Shown here piece after piece: positions 8,072 to 17,043 of a stretch of DNA of 64,000 nt. The stretch comes from JAAYTY01 sp964569245 (GTDB lineage Bacteria > Fermentibacterota > Fermentibacteria > Fermentibacterales > Fermentibacteraceae), in assembly GCA_964569245.1 (NCBI GenBank), contig CAZMTK010000010.1, positions 25,416 to 89,415 of the forward strand, in the 5' to 3' direction. The notes under the pieces were generated by a model, which ran no database searches, had not been told where the DNA came from, and worked only from the letters and a program-made list of their open reading frames with translations. How positions within the stretch are numbered: position 1 is the stretch's first letter; every line of letters begins with the position of its first letter. The translations under genes were made by a program, and so were the position numbers.

Positions 8072-8550
8072 CCCTCCCTGCAATCCCTCTCCACTCTCGG
8101 TATCCACTTCCCCGCCATCCGGGCCACGGCGAGGACCAGCCCCGTCGAAGCATTCGAGACGTCGGCGAAGGAGCTGTCGAGCGGGAGATCGAGCAGCGCG
8201 GACAGGCAGGACGCCCGGAACTCCAGCACGAGGTGCTCCTGGGAGGCGTCGGGCCCCGTCCATCCAGTCACTCCGAAACTGTTGACCGCCTGCCTTATGC
8301 CGCCTTCCAGAACGGGGATCTTCCTCTTTCCTCCGAACAGGGATGTCGGTGCCGGTGGAATGTTGAAGATGCACCAGTGGCACCGGGGCTCGGGCAGGGA
8401 GATGCTCTCGCAGACGACCATGATGGATGCAGCCCCGTAAGGTGGATCCGCCCATCCTATGGGGGGCGACGAATCGCAGCTCGAGCGGGAGTACCAGCAC
8501 GGGAGGTACCCCTGGGAGTCGAAGGCGCTGCTGACGATTCTGAAAGACAC
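8068..8550 (-). CDS. Divergent PEBP-family paralogue
   Basis: 160 residues from GTG at 8550, chosen because GGAGG lies 5 bases upstream; an in-frame ATG at 8610 lacks such a site. It aligns by eye with its downstream neighbour: FRIVSSAF against FALASSAF, CHWCIFNIPP against VHWVIFNLPP, and NSFGVTGWTGP against NSWGSTGYGGP. However, the DPDAP ligand motif is replaced by CESISLPEPR, so the anion/phosphate pocket is probably altered. Tandem duplication followed by divergence is inferred. Confidence 0.75.
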   Translation of the reverse strand: MSFRIVSSAFDSQGYLPCWYSRSSCDSSPPIGWADPPYGAASIMVVCESISLPEPRCHWCIFNIPPAPTSLFGGKRKIPVLEGGIRQAVNSFGVTGWTGPDASQEHLVLEFRASCLSALLDLPLDSSFADVSNASTGLVLAVARMAGKWIPRVERDCREG

Positions 8551-8627
8551 GTCATCCTCCGGGTGCAGCCTCTGCTGGCGGAAACTCGCGAACGTAGGCC
8601 GTCGTGTCAACGAGCCGCGGGCCTGCG

Positions 8628-9794
8628 TCAGAGAGCCATGCAGACGAGACCCTTCAGATAGCCGCCCTGGGGAAGCGAGAGCAGGACCGGATGGTCGGGA
8701 GGCTGACCCAGCCTATCGAGCACGATCACGTCCCTCCCTGCATCGACCGAGGCTTCGAACACGATCTTCTGGAACAGCTCCACCCCTACGAGGCCCGAAC
8801 ACGAGAAGGTGGCGAGTATGCCGCCGGGGCGGAGGACCGAGAGAGCGACCATGTTGATGTCCTTGTACGCCCTTCCGGCCCGGATCAGATGATCGTGACG
8901 CGACACGAACCGTGGCGGATCCAGTATGACGGCGTCGAATCTCTCTCCGGAGCTCCTGGCGGCCCGAAGCCTGGTCGGGACGTCCGAACAGGTCAGAACC
9001 GCGCCGGACAGCCCGTTCAGCTCCAGATTCCCTGCAGCCATTTCGAGGGATGGACCCGACGAATCCACCGTCTCGACGAAAGCGGCACCGGACAGCAGCG
9101 AGCGGACGGTGAAGCCGCCGGTGTAGCCGTAGCAGTCGAGCACCCGCCTTCCCCTCATCCAGGCGGCCGTCCTCCCCCTGTTCAGAGCCTGGTCCAGATA
9201 GAAGCCGGTCTTGTGGCCCGATCTGACATCGACCAGAAAGCGCGCTCCCCCCTCCTCGATCTCGATGCGACCCGGAGGCTCCCGCCCGAAGAGGAGCCCC
9301 GATGCTGCGTGAAGACCTTCGAGCCGCCTCGATTCTCCCTCGCTCCGCTCCCAGACTCCCTCCGCGGATGACGCTCCGACAAGGGCCCGCAGGATCTCCT
9401 CCCTTCGTCTCTCTACAGCGAGAGAAAGGAACTGCACGGAGAGGAAGCCTGCATACCAGTCTGCAACGAGGCCAGGGAAGCCGTCCGCCTCTGAGTGAAC
9501 CAGCCTGCAGGCCGAGCACCCGCTCAGCATGCCTGCAGCCCTCCTCCGCTCGACCGCCGCTTCTGCCCGGCTCCTCCAGAGCTCCGGCCCCACCTCTTCC
9601 GAATGGTCCCAGGAGACGATCCTGATGGTTATCTGGGAGGACGGATTGTAGAAGCCCCTGCCGAGCCACCTTCCGTCCTGCGAGATCACATCGACGAGGT
9701 CTCCGGCCGAAGGACTGCCGGCGAGACCCGCAATGGCGCCCGAGAATATCCAGGGATGCCTGTTGCGCAGGGACCTGTCCCTGCCCGGGAGCAG
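8628..9794 (-). CDS. rlmI: RlmI-like class I rRNA large-subunit methyltransferase
   Basis: SAM-dependent methyltransferase with an N-terminal PUA domain, most like RlmI (23S rRNA m5C). Seen: PUA start GRDRSLRNRHPWIFSG, substrate/PUA-methyltransferase linker GHKTGFYLDQALNR, SAM-binding VLDCYGYTGGFTV, and catalytic ILDPPRFV. The first ATG/GTG/TTG in frame (GTG at 9689) would remove the first 35 residues of the PUA domain, including HPWIF. The frame is open upstream to the stop of the previous gene, and a CTG at 9794 has GAGG five bases before it; CTG at 9809 is an alternative. The start is therefore inferred to be CTG. Length is then about 388 residues, like E. coli RlmI (396). Confidence 0.82.
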   Translation of the reverse strand: MLPGRDRSLRNRHPWIFSGAIAGLAGSPSAGDLVDVISQDGRWLGRGFYNPSSQITIRIVSWDHSEEVGPELWRSRAEAAVERRRAAGMLSGCSACRLVHSEADGFPGLVADWYAGFLSVQFLSLAVERRREEILRALVGASSAEGVWERSEGESRRLEGLHAASGLLFGREPPGRIEIEEGGARFLVDVRSGHKTGFYLDQALNRGRTAAWMRGRRVLDCYGYTGGFTVRSLLSGAAFVETVDSSGPSLEMAAGNLELNGLSGAVLTCSDVPTRLRAARSSGERFDAVILDPPRFVSRHDHLIRAGRAYKDINMVALSVLRPGGILATFSCSGLVGVELFQKIVFEASVDAGRDVIVLDRLGQPPDHPVLLSLPQGGYLKGLVCMAL

Positions 9795-9833
9795 TATCGC
9801 CTCAGGCAGGGTCGGCCGATCCGGGGTCGGAGG

Positions 9834-10772
9834 TCACCTCTCGAGAACGAAGTAGCGCAGGCCGAGCCCCCGGTAGCCGAGCCCGGCAACCGTAGGATAG
9901 GCCTGCTGCATGACGTCCACGGCACGCCCGAGGGTGGTGCTCTCCGGGAACATCGTGATGACCTCGATCATCCTGCCGCCGAGCTCGCGCCGGGCCAGTC
10001 TGGTGCTGATCTGCGTCATCACGCTGTCGAACTTGTACTGGCTGAACTGCCCGCCGGTGATGGGCGACGGTATGTCGATGTCGAACTCCTCCACCCTGCC
10101 GTCTATCCACTGGTCGGTGAAGATGACCTTCACCTGCACGGGCGCGGCAGAGCTGTCAGGCGGATTTGGATCGCTGACGACCAGTGGTATGCGTACGAAG
10201 GAGGTCTGGGTCGAGTCGTTCCAGGCGCAGAGGGCGTTGAGGTTAAGCCTCGCCGCAGCGCCTTCGGCCCTCTTGCGCTCTATGAAGGCCACCATGGGGC
10301 GTATCGGCAGTTCCCTGCGCCCTATGAATCCGACGCTGCTGCCCTCCGGTATCAGGCTCAGGTTCAGGTTTGTGTGGGGTTCAGCGCTGGTCCCGGTCTC
10401 GTTGAGGACATAGACGATGTCCGAGCCGATCCGGATCGGTATGGAGTCGACGGGCAGGTCGGTTTCCATCGAGTCGAAGGCTACCACGTCGGGCGGGGTT
10501 TCGAGGACCTGGGATCTCTCGAAGCTCAGGATGATGTAGGCTGCCGTCAGTGTGCCCAGGATGCCGAGCCCCACTCCCAGGAGCCCGGTGCGCGGGGGAT
10601 GATGAGGGCGAAAGGTGGTGTCGCCCAGGTCCAGGGGCTTGTCGGACCTGCTCCTGAGGGTGGAGCGCTGCTCCGACATCGGCTTCGTCATGTATTCCAG
10701 GTCGAAGCCGCAGTTGGAGCACTTGCCCGTACCCCTGTCACCGTTGTCATGACCGCACACACGGCAGAACAT
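9834..10772 (-). CDS. Zinc-ribbon, single-pass membrane protein of unknown function
   Basis: 312 residues from ATG at 10772. The N-terminus is a four-cysteine zinc ribbon (CRVCG...CSNCG), then a linker and one membrane segment at about residues 62-83, then a roughly 230-residue outer domain without a family I recognise. It starts 4 bases after the PPIase gene and stops in the same frame as the following RlmI-like gene, with only the TGA between the two frames. Confidence 0.7.
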   Translation of the reverse strand: MFCRVCGHDNGDRGTGKCSNCGFDLEYMTKPMSEQRSTLRSRSDKPLDLGDTTFRPHHPPRTGLLGVGLGILGTLTAAYIILSFERSQVLETPPDVVAFDSMETDLPVDSIPIRIGSDIVYVLNETGTSAEPHTNLNLSLIPEGSSVGFIGRRELPIRPMVAFIERKRAEGAAARLNLNALCAWNDSTQTSFVRIPLVVSDPNPPDSSAAPVQVKVIFTDQWIDGRVEEFDIDIPSPITGGQFSQYKFDSVMTQISTRLARRELGGRMIEVITMFPESTTLGRAVDVMQQAYPTVAGLGYRGLGLRYFVLER

Positions 10773-10776
10773 CGGA

Positions 10777-12435
10777 TCAACCCCCGGCCTGTGCGGAGCC
10801 AGCGGGTATGCTGCCCGAGGGGCTCCTGACGAACCTGTAGAAGAACTCCGAATCGACCTCGCAAGGATACTCAACGCGGAGGCTTTCTACAAGTACCCCC
10901 AGCAGGCTGTCCGTCGCGGACCGCTCCAGCATCTCCGTGAGCTGCCTCCTGGTTTCTTCGAGGCTCGCCTCCCGCTCGGGCACCACCTCTACGAGCCGCA
11001 GCCAGAGGATGGCTCCGCTCTGAAGCGTGCATGCAGCCGCCTCTCCGGGCTCGAGCGAGAACGCCTTCTCGGAAGCCTCCTCAGGGAGGTCGGCCCACGC
11101 CAGGAGCCTCGTCAGAACGGAATCCCCCGGCTCCAGCAGCGCGGTCACCGGCGACAGCAGCCCTGCGTTCCCGGCAGGGTCGGCGCCCGCGGAGAGCATC
11201 GAGGCCAGAGCTGCGGACTGCTCGGCGCCGACGGCGGCGACGGCTTCGAAGCGCCTTCTCTCCGGAACCAGCAGCATGGCTCTGTTCGCCTGCCAGGCTG
11301 CCACGACCTCCTCCTCGTCGGGCACGGCCCTCGGCCTCAGCACGGAGGCGAACCACGCCTGCAGGACGGGCTCCTCGGCTGCTGACCGGAGGACGGCGGC
11401 CAGGGCGGGCTGTCTGTCCAGGCCCATTTCCATGGCCCGGCAGGCCATGATGTCGTAGAGACCGATGATGTCCATGTAGCCCCTCACCCACTCGGGATCC
11501 CTCGCGTCGCGGGGCATGAACGGGGGGATCTCCCTGATGTTCGTCGCCAGAGAGAGAACAGTCCTCTCGCCGCCTCTCCAAGTATATGCGGGCAGGAACG
11601 CCTCGGAGTCGGAATATGCTGTGAAGGTCCCCAGCGCATCGAGCGAGTGGGCGGCGATCAGCTCGGGCACCCCGGGGCAGGCCGTGAGCCCGTAGGCCGA
11701 GCGGAGGCTGTCCTCCAGCCCTCTCTTGTACTGCTCGGAGACATGAGCCCAGATGAAGTCGTAGATGCCCTGGCGCTCGACCTCGTAGCTGCCCTTCGGA
11801 ACCTCCACGAGGCTGTCGAGCCGGGCGAAGCGCCATCCGGACCTGAAGCACTCGACTTCGGAGACCTCTCCGACGGCGAGCCCGGCGAGGAGCAGGCTGT
11901 CGTCCCGCTGCAGCATCAGGAGGTCTGTCGGCCCTTCCCGACCGTCCCTTCTTCCGGTTCTCGATGCGAATGTCGAGTGGGCGGAAGCCAGCTCGCCCAT
12001 GTCCGCCCCCCGGAGGACTAGAGTCCTCAGACTCTCCGCCAGGGCGCTGTCCTCCGTGTTGACGACCGTATAGACCGCCTGCGTGCCCATCCTCTCGTAG
12101 AAGGACCTCACGCTGTCCTCGGGAATGACGATGCTCGAGAGCTTCGTGGAAAGGTATGCGTACTGCAGCCTCTCCCTGCGCCTCTCGTACATCATGGACT
12201 CGACCTCGGGCAGGGTGTCCAGCCCCCTCGCATGAGCGTCGGCCAGCACGAGCTGACGGTCCAGGAATGCCGACATGAAGGCTTCCATGGCGGTTGAATC
12301 GCCCTGGAAGCCCTCGAGCAGGGGAAGCATGTCGGAGCGTGAGAATGCGCGGCTTCCGACCCTCGCAGCGGAGGGTTCGCCGCCGCACGACATGGCGCAG
12401 GCGGCTGCGGCCAGTGTCACAGTGATCCTTCTCAT
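10777..12435 (-). CDS. Peptidyl-prolyl cis-trans isomerase-like lipoprotein (SurA/PpiC type)
   Basis: 552 residues. A short signal sequence ends in a lipobox-like stretch (ACAMSCGG), suggesting a lipid-anchored periplasmic protein. The N-terminal region (GFQGDSTAMEAFMSAFLDRQ) resembles the SurA chaperone helices, followed by a parvulin-like segment with FASRTGRRDG around residues 160-170. The second half may be a further chaperone or degenerate PPIase domain. It is the first gene after the promoter at 12481-12508. Assignment to the parvulin superfamily is by pattern only. Confidence 0.7.
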   Translation of the reverse strand: MRRITVTLAAAACAMSCGGEPSAARVGSRAFSRSDMLPLLEGFQGDSTAMEAFMSAFLDRQLVLADAHARGLDTLPEVESMMYERRRERLQYAYLSTKLSSIVIPEDSVRSFYERMGTQAVYTVVNTEDSALAESLRTLVLRGADMGELASAHSTFASRTGRRDGREGPTDLLMLQRDDSLLLAGLAVGEVSEVECFRSGWRFARLDSLVEVPKGSYEVERQGIYDFIWAHVSEQYKRGLEDSLRSAYGLTACPGVPELIAAHSLDALGTFTAYSDSEAFLPAYTWRGGERTVLSLATNIREIPPFMPRDARDPEWVRGYMDIIGLYDIMACRAMEMGLDRQPALAAVLRSAAEEPVLQAWFASVLRPRAVPDEEEVVAAWQANRAMLLVPERRRFEAVAAVGAEQSAALASMLSAGADPAGNAGLLSPVTALLEPGDSVLTRLLAWADLPEEASEKAFSLEPGEAAACTLQSGAILWLRLVEVVPEREASLEETRRQLTEMLERSATDSLLGVLVESLRVEYPCEVDSEFFYRFVRSPSGSIPAGSAQAGG

Positions 12436-12480
12436 GGCTCCGTCTCCGGAACGGCTGCGGTTGCGCCGAACGACCTTCCA

Positions 12481-12508
12481 AATGTAGGTTCGGTCGGGCG
12501 TCTGTCAA
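12481..12508 (-). promoter_or_regulatory. Sigma70-type promoter for the PPIase operon
   Basis: On the minus strand, consensus TTGACA (12508-12503), a 16-base spacer and TACATT (12486-12481), about 45 bases before the ATG at 12435. It occupies the divergent gap to dacB. Confidence 0.7.
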
Positions 12509-12536
12509 CAGCGACCGCCGGAGGTTCCGCAGAGCC

Positions 12537-13865
12537 ATGACTTGCACCGTGCTTGCCGCCGTTCTCGCCGCCCTGGAGCTCCCTGCTCCGAAGCAGTCCT
12601 GGCGCACCGGGATGATGGTGCTGGACATGTCTGACGGGAGGGTGCTGGCCGAGATCTGCGCCGACCAGTACTTCAGGCCCGCTTCGACGATGAAGCTGGT
12701 CACCACCCTGTTCGCGCTGGAGGTCCTCGGGCCCTCCCACGTCTACGAGACCCAGGTCCTCGCAGACACGACCGCACGCTCCATCTTCATAGTGGGAGCG
12801 GGAGCCCCGCTGGTGCAGACCGGAGAGATAGCCAGAGCGGCTGTCGAGACTGCAGCCATGCTCGATCCGTCTGCTTCCTGGTCCGTCTTCTACGACACCG
12901 GATGCTTCATGCCGGAGACGCACCTTGCGGGATGGGAGGACGAGGACTGGAACAGGGCCTACTGCCCGCCTGTCGAGGCCCTGCCTGTGGGCGACAATCT
13001 GGTGGAGATCGTGGTTTCCACCGTGGGCGGACAGGTGCGGGCGCTGAAATGGCCGGACCTGCCGGGCCTGGAGATAGAGGCGCGGATCGCTGCAGGAAGC
13101 GAAGCCCTGTCGGCGTCCGCGATGGGATGGGACGGCTCGGACAACTCGATGGTGGTCTCTGGCTCTATGCCCGGTGGAACAGCGAGGCGGATCTTCGCGC
13201 CCTTCGCGGGAGCCCCCTCCGAATTCGCTCTGATGTTCTCCGAAGAGCTCGCGGCAAACGGCATCGAGATCGAGGAGGTAGGTCCCGGAAACGCTCCGGA
13301 CTCGCCGGGACTGCGGACGGTTTCCGAGATAAGATCGGACGAGCTGTCCTCGATCCTGTGCGACATGAACAAATGGAGCATGAACGGCGTGGCCGAGCAG
13401 GTGCTGAGAACGGCTGGGCTGGCTGTCACGGGCGAGCCGGCGACCACTGCCGCGGCATGCGACCTCGCCGGTGCGATGCTTCGGCGGCTCACCCCCGGAT
13501 GCACGTCTTTCCAGCTTGCCGACGGCTCGGGACTCTCCAGGCTGAACCGGCTGTCGCCCTCCAATCTCGCAGCAGTGGTCGCGGCAGGAGCGAGCTCGAT
13601 GGAATGGGGACCCGAGTTCCTCGCCTCTCTTGCGGTGAACGGCGTGGACGGCACGCTGAGGTCGAGGCTCTCCGATCTGCCTCCGGGGGCCTTCAGGGGC
13701 AAGACCGGCACCCTGAGCGACACATGCACGCTGGCCGGCGTGGTGTCCACCTCGTCGGGAAGGCGGCTCGCGGTGGCGATCCTCGCCGAGACCCCGAGTG
13801 GAGACGTCCTTGCCGCGAAGGCATGGCAGGACGACGTGATCAGGGCTCTCTACAGAGGGGTCTGA
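12537..13865 (+). CDS. dacB: D-alanyl-D-alanine carboxypeptidase/endopeptidase (PBP4, DacB, family S13)
   Basis: Periplasmic peptidoglycan hydrolase of 442 residues. An N-terminal hydrophobic stretch (residues 3-16) can act as signal peptide. The catalytic SxxK is S50-TMK-53 in RPASTMKLVTT; the second motif region is DGSGLSRLNRLSP (about residue 330) and the third is KTGTLSDTC (about residue 390). A large insert between motif 1 and motif 2 is typical of PBP4. It is convergent with the glycosyltransferase, their 3' ends overlapping by 16 bases. Confidence 0.92.
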   Translation: MTCTVLAAVLAALELPAPKQSWRTGMMVLDMSDGRVLAEICADQYFRPASTMKLVTTLFALEVLGPSHVYETQVLADTTARSIFIVGAGAPLVQTGEIARAAVETAAMLDPSASWSVFYDTGCFMPETHLAGWEDEDWNRAYCPPVEALPVGDNLVEIVVSTVGGQVRALKWPDLPGLEIEARIAAGSEALSASAMGWDGSDNSMVVSGSMPGGTARRIFAPFAGAPSEFALMFSEELAANGIEIEEVGPGNAPDSPGLRTVSEIRSDELSSILCDMNKWSMNGVAEQVLRTAGLAVTGEPATTAAACDLAGAMLRRLTPGCTSFQLADGSGLSRLNRLSPSNLAAVVAAGASSMEWGPEFLASLAVNGVDGTLRSRLSDLPPGAFRGKTGTLSDTCTLAGVVSTSSGRRLAVAILAETPSGDVLAAKAWQDDVIRALYRGV

Positions 13866-14605
13866 GCCCTGGAACGGCGTTCGGGTCCCGTGCCGAGCAG
13901 CCTGGAGGCGGTCAGGCGCAGGGGTGTCAGAGCCGACTCCAGCAGGACCCCAGCCGAGATCTTGCTTGCACCGCTGCGCCGCTCCACGAAGACTATCGGA
14001 ACCTCCGAGACCATGCCGCCGCTCCTCCAGACCCTGTAGAGCATCTCCACGAGGAAGGCATAGCCCGAAGCCCTGATGCCGGATGAGAGGAACAGGGGCA
14101 GCAGGCGCGACCTGAAGCCCCTGAACCCGCTGGTGCAGTCGCTGAACGGCATTCCGGTGGCCAGCCTGACATAGGCATTGGCGGCATAGGACAGATTGAG
14201 CCTCAGGATGGACCAGTTCAGCACGCTCACACCCCTCAGATAGCGGGAGCCCAGAGCGAGGTCGCCGTCGTCGAGAGCCCGGTCTAGATCCGCCAGATGC
14301 CTGGGCTGGTGTGACAGGTCGGCATCCATCATGAATATCCTGTCCCAGGCTCCTTCGGAAGCCACGAGCGAGAAGGCTTCGGAGTACGCCCTGCCAAGAC
14401 CCTGTCGGCCTGGACGGGACAGGATCCTCACGCGGGGATCGCCCCTCATGATCTCGCTGATGACATCCGCGGTCCCGTCCGGGGAGGAATCGTCTATGAA
14501 CAGGAGGTCGAAGTCGCACGACTCCCTGATGGAGGCGTGCAGCTCCCGGACGTTCCCGGCCTCGTTGTAGGTCGGAATCAGGACGATCCCGGCTGGCGGG
14601 CTCAG
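13850..14605 (-). CDS. DPM1-like family 2 glycosyltransferase
   Basis: Polyprenol-phosphate mannosyl/glucosyltransferase type GT2, 251 residues. Seen: nucleotide-binding start GIVLIPTYNEAGNVREL, DDSSPDGTAD, the DxD motif in MMDADLSHQP, and acceptor-side GSRYLRGV and SGFRGFRS. The first ATG (14449) would delete about 50 conserved residues including IPTYNE. In frame, the only sensible start is CTG at 14605, which overlaps the efp stop as CTGA, with GGTGA close upstream. No C-terminal membrane segments are evident, so it resembles the single-domain catalytic form. Confidence 0.87.
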   Translation of the reverse strand: MSPPAGIVLIPTYNEAGNVRELHASIRESCDFDLLFIDDSSPDGTADVISEIMRGDPRVRILSRPGRQGLGRAYSEAFSLVASEGAWDRIFMMDADLSHQPRHLADLDRALDDGDLALGSRYLRGVSVLNWSILRLNLSYAANAYVRLATGMPFSDCTSGFRGFRSRLLPLFLSSGIRASGYAFLVEMLYRVWRSGGMVSEVPIVFVERRSGASKISAGVLLESALTPLRLTASRLLGTGPERRSRAQTPL

Positions 14606-15165
14606 GCCTTCACCCGCTCGATGTAGCCGTCGTTCCTGGTGTCTATGCGTATCCTCTCGCCCTCGCGGATGAAGAGAGGGACCTGGACGACAAGGCCGGT
14701 TTCGAGAGTGGCGGGCTTGGACCCGCCGCTGGCCGTGTCACCCTTCAGCCCGGGGTCAGTCCGGACGACCGTCAGATCGACGAAGGTCGGGGGCTCGACC
14801 ATGATGGGCTCGGAGCCGTTGAACAGAACCTCGAGACTCGTGTTCTCGACCAGGTATCTGAGCGCGTCTCCGACGACCTGGGAAGGGAGGGTCGTCTGCT
14901 CGAACGACGCGGGGTCCATGACGACGATGCCGTCATCGGACCTGTACAGCATCTCGAAGGACCTGCGCTCGAGACGCACGTCCTTGACCTTCTCGCCCGC
15001 ACGCCAGGTTCTGTCGAGGACCTTGCCGCTGGGAACCTCCCTGAGCTTCGTCCGGACGAAGGCCGGGCCCTTCCCGGGCTTCACGTGCTGGAACTCGAGG
15101 ACCTGGAACAGATTGCCGTCCACCTCGATGACCACGCCGCGTCGGAGATCGTTGCTTGAAATCAT
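14602..15165 (-). CDS. efp: Translation elongation factor P
   Basis: EF-P, 187 residues, rescues ribosomes stalled at polyproline. Three OB/KOW domains in order; the modifiable lysine is in the domain I loop HVKPGKGPAFVRTK near residue 33, and the C-terminal signature region ends VPLFIREGERIRIDTRNDGY. No modification genes (epmA/epmB) are next to it. It is flanked by aroQ upstream and the glycosyltransferase downstream. Confidence 0.96.
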   Translation of the reverse strand: MISSNDLRRGVVIEVDGNLFQVLEFQHVKPGKGPAFVRTKLREVPSGKVLDRTWRAGEKVKDVRLERRSFEMLYRSDDGIVVMDPASFEQTTLPSQVVGDALRYLVENTSLEVLFNGSEPIMVEPPTFVDLTVVRTDPGLKGDTASGGSKPATLETGLVVQVPLFIREGERIRIDTRNDGYIERVKA

Positions 15166-15183
15166 CGGGAACCTTCCGTGGCT

Positions 15184-15642
15184 TCAGGCGCGGGACGATC
15201 CGCCCGGCCTGGCGATGACCTCGAGGGCGAGCCTGTAGCCTTCGAGCCCTGCGCCAGCGATGAGGACGTCGGCAGATCTCGCCGTGACCAGCCTTCGACG
15301 CAGGGGCTCCCTCGAGATGACCTGGCTGATGTGGACTTCTACCACCCTTCCCGGGAAGGCTTCCATCGCATCCATGACGGCCACAGAGGTGTGGGAGTAG
15401 CCGCCGGGATTGATGACAAGGGAGCCGCACCGGGGGGACGATGACCAGATGGCGGACACGAGATCGCCTTCGCCGTCGTGCTGGGAGTATTCGACTTCCA
15501 GGCCGAGCTCGCCCGCCCACGAGGCGAGGAGTCTCCTGAGATCGGCTTCCGAGCGGCTTCCGTAGATCTCCGGCTGGCGCCTGCCCAGGGCGCCGAGACC
15601 CGGGCCGTTCAGCACCGCCACTCTCGAGGCGGCCTCGCTCAC
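15184..15642 (-). CDS. aroQ: Type II 3-dehydroquinate dehydratase
   Basis: Third step of the shikimate pathway, 152 residues. Seen: NGPGLGALGRRQPEIYG at the N-terminus with catalytic Arg and Tyr, the INPGGYSHTSVA substrate loop, EVHIS with the catalytic His, and REPLRRRL. The second Asn of the usual NGPNL motif is Gly, and the usual Asn after EVHIS is Gln; both are modest departures. The GTG start overlaps the upstream TPR gene as GTGA. Confidence 0.9.
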   Translation of the reverse strand: MSEAASRVAVLNGPGLGALGRRQPEIYGSRSEADLRRLLASWAGELGLEVEYSQHDGEGDLVSAIWSSSPRCGSLVINPGGYSHTSVAVMDAMEAFPGRVVEVHISQVISREPLRRRLVTARSADVLIAGAGLEGYRLALEVIARPGGSSRA

Positions 15643-17039
15643 TGCTCCTCCTGCCTGAAGGGCTCCAGGCCCAGCTCCTCCCTCTCCTCGGGGCTGAAAA
15701 GGTCGAGAAGGCTCCTGGGCTCCCTGCGCGGCATGGCCTGCCTCTGAGCTTGAGCCGGGGTTCTTTCGGGCGCCTGGCGGTCAGAGGGAGCAGGAGACGG
15801 GGCCGAAGGCCCCAGGGCGGGTGCTCCGGACTCCGTTGCAGAACCGGCTTCGACGGAGGGCTCGGCGGTCGGAGCCTGCCGGGGGGTCTGGGCTTCGATT
15901 ATCCTCTCCATCCTGTCGGTCCTGGGGAAGACGTCCGGCGCCGCCCGCAACGGGGTTTCCGCGGCCGCCTCGTCCGTCGCGGCATGCGGCCCAGGCTCCC
16001 CAGACACGGCGGGAGCAGTGTCCAGACCGGCAGCCGAACGTATCCAGTCGAAGCCGGCCTTGAGCGAGGAATCCGATGCGGGTGTCGGAGGCTCGGGCGA
16101 GGCCGGAGGCGCGCTTACAGGAGCATCAGGGGCAAGCGGGGCCGGCGAGCCGCCTTCAGCGGGCATGTCGCGCCTGCCGATGTCGCCGATTCCAAACGCT
16201 CCGGCAAGGATGCCTTCAGGGCTTTCCGAGAGCGGGGGCGCTGCGGGTTCCGGCTCAATGGCAGCGCGGGATTCCTCTGAAGGCGCTGGAATCGATCCCG
16301 GGCCAGGGGCTTCCGGCTCCCCAGGCTCGGCTGTGGCGATGAGGGGAGTGAAGAGCGGCAGGTCGGAAGGAGCGGCCTGAGCGGGTTCCGCCTCCGGGCC
16401 GGGCTCTTCCTCCGACTGACGGGAGACCGGAGGTTCCTCCTTCGCCGCTCCTGCCGGGGCAGGTCCGTCTCCCTCGAAGGATGCGGAGGAGACCGTCATC
16501 TGTGCAGCGGGAACGGGACCGAGGACCTCTTCGTGAGGAGGGGGCGAAGCTGGAGCTTCTGAAGGCTGCGTCTCCATGCCGCCGGCGGGCTCCTCCACAG
16601 GGGAGGCGGCGGGAGCATGCGAAGCGCTCCTCGCCTCCCTTGCCTTCGCCAGGAGCTTCTCGGCGTCCTGGTCGGCGGGGTTCTCGAAGAGGTAGTCTCC
16701 GAGGAGCCTCTCGGCATCATCGTATCTCTGCTGCTCGTATGCGATCTCGCCCACGGCGCGAAGAGCGACGAGGTTGAGCGGATCGGCGGCGAGGACCTTC
16801 TGGAAGCACTCGAGGGCGAGGGCGCTTTCTCCCGACTCGCGCCTGCATCTCGCGCAGGCGAGGTTGATCTGCACGTTGGCAGGCCACTCCTCCAGGCCTC
16901 TGGAGGCGACGTCGAGCGCCTCGCTGATTCTGCCGGCAAGCCGCAGCCTGTCGGCGAGACGCGCGCACACCACGGCGCTGGGATTGGCGATCCAGTCGTC
17001 GTAGAGCTGCTTTATCTCGACCTCAAGAGCGTCGGCCAT
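15639..17039 (-). CDS. TPR protein with long Pro/Ala-rich C-terminal region
   Basis: 466 residues from ATG at 17039, with GGAGG 9 bases upstream. Residues about 1-130 are TPR helices (for example ALECFQKVLAADPLNLVALRAVGEIAYEQ in pieces). Residues about 135-430 are low-complexity, rich in Pro, Ala, Glu and Ser and probably disordered. A short charged C-terminus follows (LLDLFSPEEREELGLEP). No signal peptide. The function is not recognisable; TPR proteins of this build usually act as scaffolds. Confidence 0.75.
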   Translation of the reverse strand: MADALEVEIKQLYDDWIANPSAVVCARLADRLRLAGRISEALDVASRGLEEWPANVQINLACARCRRESGESALALECFQKVLAADPLNLVALRAVGEIAYEQQRYDDAERLLGDYLFENPADQDAEKLLAKAREARSASHAPAASPVEEPAGGMETQPSEAPASPPPHEEVLGPVPAAQMTVSSASFEGDGPAPAGAAKEEPPVSRQSEEEPGPEAEPAQAAPSDLPLFTPLIATAEPGEPEAPGPGSIPAPSEESRAAIEPEPAAPPLSESPEGILAGAFGIGDIGRRDMPAEGGSPAPLAPDAPVSAPPASPEPPTPASDSSLKAGFDWIRSAAGLDTAPAVSGEPGPHAATDEAAAETPLRAAPDVFPRTDRMERIIEAQTPRQAPTAEPSVEAGSATESGAPALGPSAPSPAPSDRQAPERTPAQAQRQAMPRREPRSLLDLFSPEEREELGLEPFRQEEQ

Positions 17040-17043
17040 GTCA

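Noticed and set aside
12432..14519. 695-residue minus-strand frame across dacB
   Set aside because: Opposite a clear PBP4 with all three motifs; composition is typical of an antisense shadow.
15184..15642. Inactive dehydroquinase because NGPNL reads NGPGL
   Set aside because: Catalytic Tyr, Arg and His regions are present; a single change is not enough to claim loss of function.
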